NCBI GenBank assembly: GCA_009780575.1
Contig: WQZU01000012.1
Coordinates: 1-36,898, forward strand
Length of the DNA stretch: 36,898 bases
Origin: Candidatus Methanomicula labiotermitis
Lineage (GTDB): Archaea > Thermoplasmatota > Thermoplasmata > Methanomassiliicoccales > Methanomethylophilaceae
Direction of reading: 5' to 3'
The position numbers were made by a program, and so were the translations under genes. This document shows, one piece after another, positions 32,965-36,898 of this stretch (position 1 is its first letter; every line of letters begins with the position of its first letter). The notes beneath the pieces were generated by a model. It was not told the origin of the DNA, made no database searches, and saw only the letters and a program-made list of their open reading frames with translations.

Positions 32965-34302
32965 TTATCGGATCATCTCATCCAATATTTTCTTCGTTGT
33001 TTCAACGATGTCCGATGACGGGTATGCGCCCCTCGTTTCTTTCATCACGGTGCCTATGATGCTGTTGCCCGCTTTCTCGTTCCCGCGGTAATCGTCGACA
33101 ACGGACGGGTTGCCGGCGATAGCCTTCCGTATGAGAGCGTCAAGGTCGGCATTGTTCTTCTCCATGCTCCGAAGGTCTTCGCCGGTTATGTATGCTTTCA
33201 GAAGCATCGAACACTCAACATCGTTTATCTCGCCGTTCATGAACCGGACGACTATATCCGTAAGTCCGTCCTTTTTCGTGTCAGCATCTTTTTCCAGCGA
33301 TCTCCAATTGGAACTTATCGGTCCGGAGATCCATTTCAGTGCATTCTCCTTTCCTGTCTTCCTGGCAAAATGTTCAAAGAGTTCCGCAAGCTTCACCGAT
33401 GTGTTCACGATCTGCTTCGCCGCCTTTTCCTCAAGGCCGAACTCTTTTTGGAGGCGCATCGCCATGCTCAGCGGGCTCTCCTTCGTTTCGATGCGATCAG
33501 CTATCCTTCTCACATTGATCGATCCGAGGTTCGGTTCTCCGATGTACGCATAATCGCCTTCGTATTCTTTCTTACGGGCGGCGGTCGTTACTTTTCGCTC
33601 TTCATCGTAGTGTCTTGTTTCTCTTACTATCCTGCCGCCGGATCTGAGGATCTTTGTCTGTCTTACAGCTTCGTACGTCAGCGCGCGTTCAACGTTCTTA
33701 AGACCGGTGACGTTCTTGACCTCACACCTTTCCGTTCCGACGGATATATTGCAATCAACGCGTATGCTCCTTTCGCCGTCGCTCGGAAGGTCTATCACAT
33801 GCCGTATGTCCTTCAGCAAGAAAGTCAAAAATTCTCTGGCCTCCGCCGGCGATGAGATATCTGGGTCTGTTACAATCTCCACAAGCGGCATACCGCTCCT
33901 GTTGTAATCTACGAGGCTGCCGTCGCCCGATCTCTCCATGCTTCCGGGATCCTCTTCCAAATGGGCCCTCGTGATGCCAATCCTTTTCTTACCGAGATAA
34001 TATTCTCCCTTCAGGCCGACAGGCGTCTCGTACTGCGTTATCTGATAGTGTCTGCAAAGGTCCGGATAGAAGTATATCTTGCGGTTGAACCACATCACGT
34101 CCGGTATGCTGCAGTTAAGAAGTCTGGCTAATTTGATCCCGATGTCGACCGCCGCTCTGTTCAGAGCAGGCCTGGTTCCCGGCATGCCCATGCATCCCGG
34201 GCATATGTGCTCGTTCGGCCCCGCTGCGCCGACGGCCGGGCAGGAACAGAACATCTTCGTCTTCGTCGGCAGTTGCACATGTATCTCAAGTCCGATCTTC
34301 AT
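32965..34302 (-). CDS. gatB: Asp/Glu-tRNA amidotransferase subunit B
   Basis: GatB activates the acyl group of Asp-tRNA(Asn) or Glu-tRNA(Gln) with ATP and amidates it. The 445-residue protein has the GLEIHVQL opening, the zinc site Cys19, Cys21, Cys34, Cys37, DYNRSGMPLVEIVT and a C-terminal helical plus YqeY-like tail. It overlaps gatA by 4 nt. With GatDE in the same genome its expected job is Asn-tRNA formation. It converges on nspC, 6 nt apart. Confidence 0.96.
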   Translation of the reverse strand: MKIGLEIHVQLPTKTKMFCSCPAVGAAGPNEHICPGCMGMPGTRPALNRAAVDIGIKLARLLNCSIPDVMWFNRKIYFYPDLCRHYQITQYETPVGLKGEYYLGKKRIGITRAHLEEDPGSMERSGDGSLVDYNRSGMPLVEIVTDPDISSPAEAREFLTFLLKDIRHVIDLPSDGERSIRVDCNISVGTERCEVKNVTGLKNVERALTYEAVRQTKILRSGGRIVRETRHYDEERKVTTAARKKEYEGDYAYIGEPNLGSINVRRIADRIETKESPLSMAMRLQKEFGLEEKAAKQIVNTSVKLAELFEHFARKTGKENALKWISGPISSNWRSLEKDADTKKDGLTDIVVRFMNGEINDVECSMLLKAYITGEDLRSMEKNNADLDALIRKAIAGNPSVVDDYRGNEKAGNSIIGTVMKETRGAYPSSDIVETTKKILDEMIR

Positions 34303-35594
34303 GAACGAACCTCCGCGGTCTTCATGTCAAACGCTTTTTCCCAAAGATCCGCCGCAGACAGAAGGATATCCTCATCCCAATGATCGGAGATGAACTGCAT
34401 TCCGATGGGCATTCCGTCAGAGTAGCCGCAAGGCACCGACAAACACGGTAACCCGCAGAACACCGGCGGTGCGGCGAAACGTCCGGTCATGTACGAATCC
34501 GCGGAACGCATTCTGACGGCGTCGTCTATCTTCGGCGATATGAAAGGCATGCTCGGCGTCAGTATGACATCATGCTCGCCGAGAACCCTTTTGTGATCAT
34601 TGATGACAAGATTCCTTGCTCCGAGCGATCTCAGGTACATGTTCCTTCTGTTGTCTCCCATGGTCATGTACGTTCCCATGATCGATCTGAGCTTTGTCTC
34701 CGTGCCGAAATACTTTGACCGGAACGAGACGAAGTAGTCGTTGAAAGGCAGCGAAAGGTCACCGTCCTGACGGCCGCATCTCATGCCGCAATATTGCACG
34801 AGGTTCGTTGCGGCCTCCGTTACGCTGACAACGTAATGCGCCGGCATAGCGTATTTCAAATGAGGCATATCCACAATTTCAACGCTGACAGACATGCTTT
34901 TCAGAAGTTCCACGGAATCTTCGAACGCGCTGCGTACGGAATCGCTAACGTTGTCGGTGATGCCTTTCGGCACCGCCGCTGTTTTTAATTTTCTGTTTCC
35001 GATCCTGAGTTCCGGCTGTGCGGCGGAAACCGGATCTCTGTCGTCTTTCCCTGATATCAGCGGTAAATATTTTCTCAGCAGATCGCTTTTCGATGCAAGT
35101 ATACCGATCGGACCCATAGAACTGACCCCGTCTATCTGCCCGTAACGGGAAATGCGTCCGTGTGTGGGCGTAAGCCCGAGGACCCCGCAGAAAGCCGCCG
35201 GAGAGGTTATCGATCCGCCGCCGGATGTTCCGAGCGCAACATGTCCTTCAAGCAGGGCCGCGGCGCAGGCGGCGCCGCCGGACGAGCCGCCGCATGACCG
35301 CTCCGGGTCGAACGGGTTCCTCGGAATGCCGGTTCCGGTGACGGAGAACATCCCGAAGCCGAACTCATCCATGTTCGTTTTCCCTATCAAATGATTACCG
35401 TTCATTTTCGAGACAACGGCCGCATCGAACAACGGACGATATCCTTTCAGCATTTCAGACCCGGCGGTAGCCTGAAACCCTCTGGCTGTTATGTCGTCCG
35501 ATAATGAATACGTGAGAACCTCATCAAGCGTCGATGCATCAAACTCACTGAACATCCGATATCTTTCGATCAAAGGCTCACGACCGGAACTCAT
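34299..35594 (-). CDS. gatA: Asp/Glu-tRNA amidotransferase subunit A with altered catalytic site
   Basis: GatA normally frees ammonia from glutamine with a Ser-cisSer-Lys triad. This 431-residue chain (start ATG 35594, overlapping gatC by 4 nt) is shorter at the N-terminus than the usual 470-490. Nucleophile Ser128 (GTSGGGSIT) and cis-Ser104 (CGGSSGG) are present. However, the VKDNI motif that carries the catalytic lysine reads LSDDI, giving Ser32 (codon at 35499-35501), in a 28-residue stretch that otherwise aligns without gaps. GTDTGGSIRQP is also changed to GTSGGGSITSP. Glutaminase activity may be lost; the subunit could be structural, or the complex may use free ammonia. Confidence 0.92.
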   Translation of the reverse strand: MSSGREPLIERYRMFSEFDASTLDEVLTYSLSDDITARGFQATAGSEMLKGYRPLFDAAVVSKMNGNHLIGKTNMDEFGFGMFSVTGTGIPRNPFDPERSCGGSSGGAACAAALLEGHVALGTSGGGSITSPAAFCGVLGLTPTHGRISRYGQIDGVSSMGPIGILASKSDLLRKYLPLISGKDDRDPVSAAQPELRIGNRKLKTAAVPKGITDNVSDSVRSAFEDSVELLKSMSVSVEIVDMPHLKYAMPAHYVVSVTEAATNLVQYCGMRCGRQDGDLSLPFNDYFVSFRSKYFGTETKLRSIMGTYMTMGDNRRNMYLRSLGARNLVINDHKRVLGEHDVILTPSMPFISPKIDDAVRMRSADSYMTGRFAAPPVFCGLPCLSVPCGYSDGMPIGMQFISDHWDEDILLSAADLWEKAFDMKTAEVRS

Positions 35595-35863
35595 ACGATC
35601 TTCGGCCCCCTGACGAATCCGTTGTACGTGCCCATGCATTTCAGCATTTCCTCGGCGTTCTCAAAGACGACCGGAACATCATCTCTAAGCGCATCGAAGA
35701 CGCCTATAGGTTCAAAGCGAAAAGAATCATCCTCCGGAACATCATTCAAAGCGTTCAGGATGTTAAGAAACGCATTGACATCATCCGTAAATCTTTCCAG
35801 ATCATCGTCCGGAAGATCGATCCGTGCGACACCCGCCACGCGTTTCACTGTCTCCTTTTCCAT
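35591..35863 (-). CDS. gatC: Asp/Glu-tRNA amidotransferase subunit C
   Basis: GatC is the small belt that holds GatA and GatB together. At 90 residues with RVAGVARIDL near the start and VFDALRDDVP (about 54-63) it is normal in length and motif. It is first of the gatC-gatA-gatB operon; a TATA-like AGTAGATAAG on the minus strand near 35895 predicts a very short leader. Confidence 0.93.
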   Translation of the reverse strand: MEKETVKRVAGVARIDLPDDDLERFTDDVNAFLNILNALNDVPEDDSFRFEPIGVFDALRDDVPVVFENAEEMLKCMGTYNGFVRGPKIV

Positions 35864-36013
35864 TAAATTACCAGGTTCATCAATACGGACAGGTCTTATC
35901 TACTTTTTCACGGAATGCCTGTCACAATGATCCAAATCGCCTGTAATACGCGAAAAAACATTCTTTTGCAGGTATAAAATCCACTCTATATTTTTCTTTT
36001 AATTGGGAAGAGG

Positions 36014-36027
36014 TTAAATATAAAAAA
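36014..36027 (+). promoter_or_regulatory. TATA box of the acetate transporter gene
   Basis: TTAAATATAAAAAA lies about 26-39 nt before the ATG at 36053, with GGTAGGAA as a possible ribosome site between them. Confidence 0.55.
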
Positions 36028-36052
36028 GAAATTTATCGCCCGGTAGGAAAAA

Positions 36053-36592
36053 ATGACGTCCTCAAATACATTGGCAAACCCTTCCGCACTCGGTCTTTTC
36101 GGGTTCGGAATGGCGACAATAGTTCTTTCGATAAGCAACGCTGGGGCTTTCGATCCGAACACAGCAGTACTGGCAATGGGCTTCATGTGCGGAGGCGTAG
36201 CACAGATCATCGCCGGTTTGATTGATTTCAAAAAGAACAACATGTTCGGTGCGACCGTCTTCACGATGTTCGGTCTGTTCTGGATGACGCTGGTAGCAAT
36301 AAAATTGAATCTGGCTGGAATAGCCACCGAACCTGCGACAATGGGAACCGTCTTCGTAGTATGGGGTACACTGGCAGCAGTGTTCTCACTGTGCGTAGCG
36401 AAGAAGAACATTCCGCTGAGACTTGTGTTCTACGGACTGATAATCCTGTTCGCTCTGCTCGCAGCGTCTGAGTTCGCGGAAATGGAACTGCTGAAGAACA
36501 TAGCAGGCGTACTCGGTGTCATGTGTGGTGCAGGTGCATTCTACGTCGGAGTGACGGAATTCCTTAAGTGCAAGGAAGACCACGCATCATAA
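36053..36592 (+). CDS. Acetate uptake transporter (AceTr/SatP family)
   Basis: The 179-residue protein has six membrane helices at about 11-31, 38-58, 65-85, 96-115, 122-142 and 147-171, and the family signature NPSALGL at 9-15. AceTr channels pass acetate or succinate. For a gut methanogen this would suit acetate uptake as carbon source, an inference. It has its own promoter and a strong terminator, so it is monocistronic and probably well expressed. Confidence 0.93.
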   Translation: MTSSNTLANPSALGLFGFGMATIVLSISNAGAFDPNTAVLAMGFMCGGVAQIIAGLIDFKKNNMFGATVFTMFGLFWMTLVAIKLNLAGIATEPATMGTVFVVWGTLAAVFSLCVAKKNIPLRLVFYGLIILFALLAASEFAEMELLKNIAGVLGVMCGAGAFYVGVTEFLKCKEDHAS

Positions 36593-36603
36593 ACCTTACA
36601 AAC

Positions 36604-36640
36604 ACTGTCTCCTTCGGGAGACAGTTTCCGATTTTTATTT
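36604..36640 (+). terminator. Hairpin with UUCG loop and T-rich tail
   Basis: ACTGTCTCC (36604-36612) and GGAGACAGT (36617-36625) form a 9-bp stem closed by a UUCG tetraloop, followed by a T-rich tract. It starts 12 nt after the transporter stop and looks like an intrinsic terminator, unusual in shape for an archaeon. Confidence 0.75.
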
Positions 36641-36745
36641 TTGTATTCGATGATCAGCGAATTTGTCTTATTCCCGTTAAATCGGTGTCATTTTAACTGA
36701 AATTCTCGGGTAAAATACTGGTATATGCAGTCTGACGCAGTCCGT

Positions 36746-36810
36746 ATATAAAAGCATTTATAAAGTCTATAAACAGAAAGGCTTAAATCGTCATACCCAT
36801 ATCTGGGTAT
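36746..36810 (+). promoter_or_regulatory. Promoter and palindrome before the edge gene
   Basis: TATATAAAA and TTTATAAAG lie at about 36746-36765. Between them and the ATG at 36811 is an 18-bp inverted repeat ATACCCA-TATC-TGGGTAT (36793-36810) touching the start codon. It could regulate expression or belong to the end of an insertion sequence. Nothing else was seen in 36641-36745. Confidence 0.45.
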
Positions 36811-36898
36811 ATGCCCGAAAACTTCTATGTGGAGAAGGATGGTAAGACGTACGTGTACAACAGCACATCCGTGTACGATGCCAGCACTAAGAAGAAAA
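36811..36898 (+). CDS. N-terminus of a probable IS4/IS1634-like transposase (partial)
   Basis: Only 29 residues fit before the window ends. The pattern KDGKTYVYNSTSVYDASTKK resembles the opening beta strands of archaeal IS1634/IS4-family transposases (YVYxSxSxxD...K). The terminus of the element should lie between the transporter terminator and the ATG. Identification rests on a short N-terminal pattern. Confidence 0.45.
   Translation, partial: MPENFYVEKDGKTYVYNSTSVYDASTKKK

Noticed and set aside
1-36898. CRISPR arrays and rRNA genes
   Set aside because: No regularly spaced direct repeats of CRISPR size and no rRNA-like conserved stretches were seen on reading.

Overview
The window looks like chromosome of a methanogen-type euryarchaeon, most likely a host-associated member of the Methanomassiliicoccales (Thermoplasmatota). 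This is an inference. Archaeal markers are GatDE, PCNA, transcription factor S, NAC with a UBA domain, split transketolase, geranylgeranyl reductase, AlaX, an HVO_0476-type zinc protein and many near-leaderless TATA promoters; HypC implies a [NiFe] hydrogenase. Of 40 stop codons I read, 32 are TGA, 6 TAA and only 2 TAG, as expected where TAG can encode pyrrolysine. No rRNA, tRNA or CRISPR array was seen.

Layout. 1-1230 is a decayed margin: a long hairpin, a secreted-protein gene broken by one extra G, and an alanine-rich ORF interrupted by TAG. 1235-2853 is a three-gene module ending in a tyrosine recombinase. 3005-12524 is core: gatDE, an HemK-type methyltransferase, rhomboid/MBL/zinc protein, a HAD phosphatase, TraB-thyX and an unknown Cys/His protein. 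12519-18197 is a tight seven-gene minus-strand operon (TFS, PCNA, transketolase N and C, transaldolase, GGR, Trm5/Taw2). 18324-22294 is accessory, including an AT-rich 1.45-kb segment (19254-20708) bounded by perfect 16-bp inverted repeats and a flanking 8-bp direct repeat, carrying an SDH-type ClpP-fold protease and a 69-residue partner but no transposase. purL follows, then a second small accessory patch (24901-26020). 26092-27905 holds hypC, nac and alaX. 28710-32958 holds a bacterial-type AspRS and the carboxynorspermidine pathway; 32965-35863 is gatCAB; then an acetate-type transporter and, at the edge, a probable transposase start.

How the genes work together. One theme is indirect aminoacylation. 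GatDE makes Gln-tRNA(Gln). The AspRS carries residues (His31, Gly89) typical of non-discriminating enzymes, which would feed Asp-tRNA(Asn) to GatCAB. Unexpectedly, the GatA here has serine where the amidase-signature catalytic lysine belongs, plus other changes in the active-site loops, so its glutaminase may be lost or altered.

Most notable signals: the inverted-repeat-bounded SDH cassette, the altered GatA, the single-base frameshift near the left edge, and the TAG-interrupted ORF.
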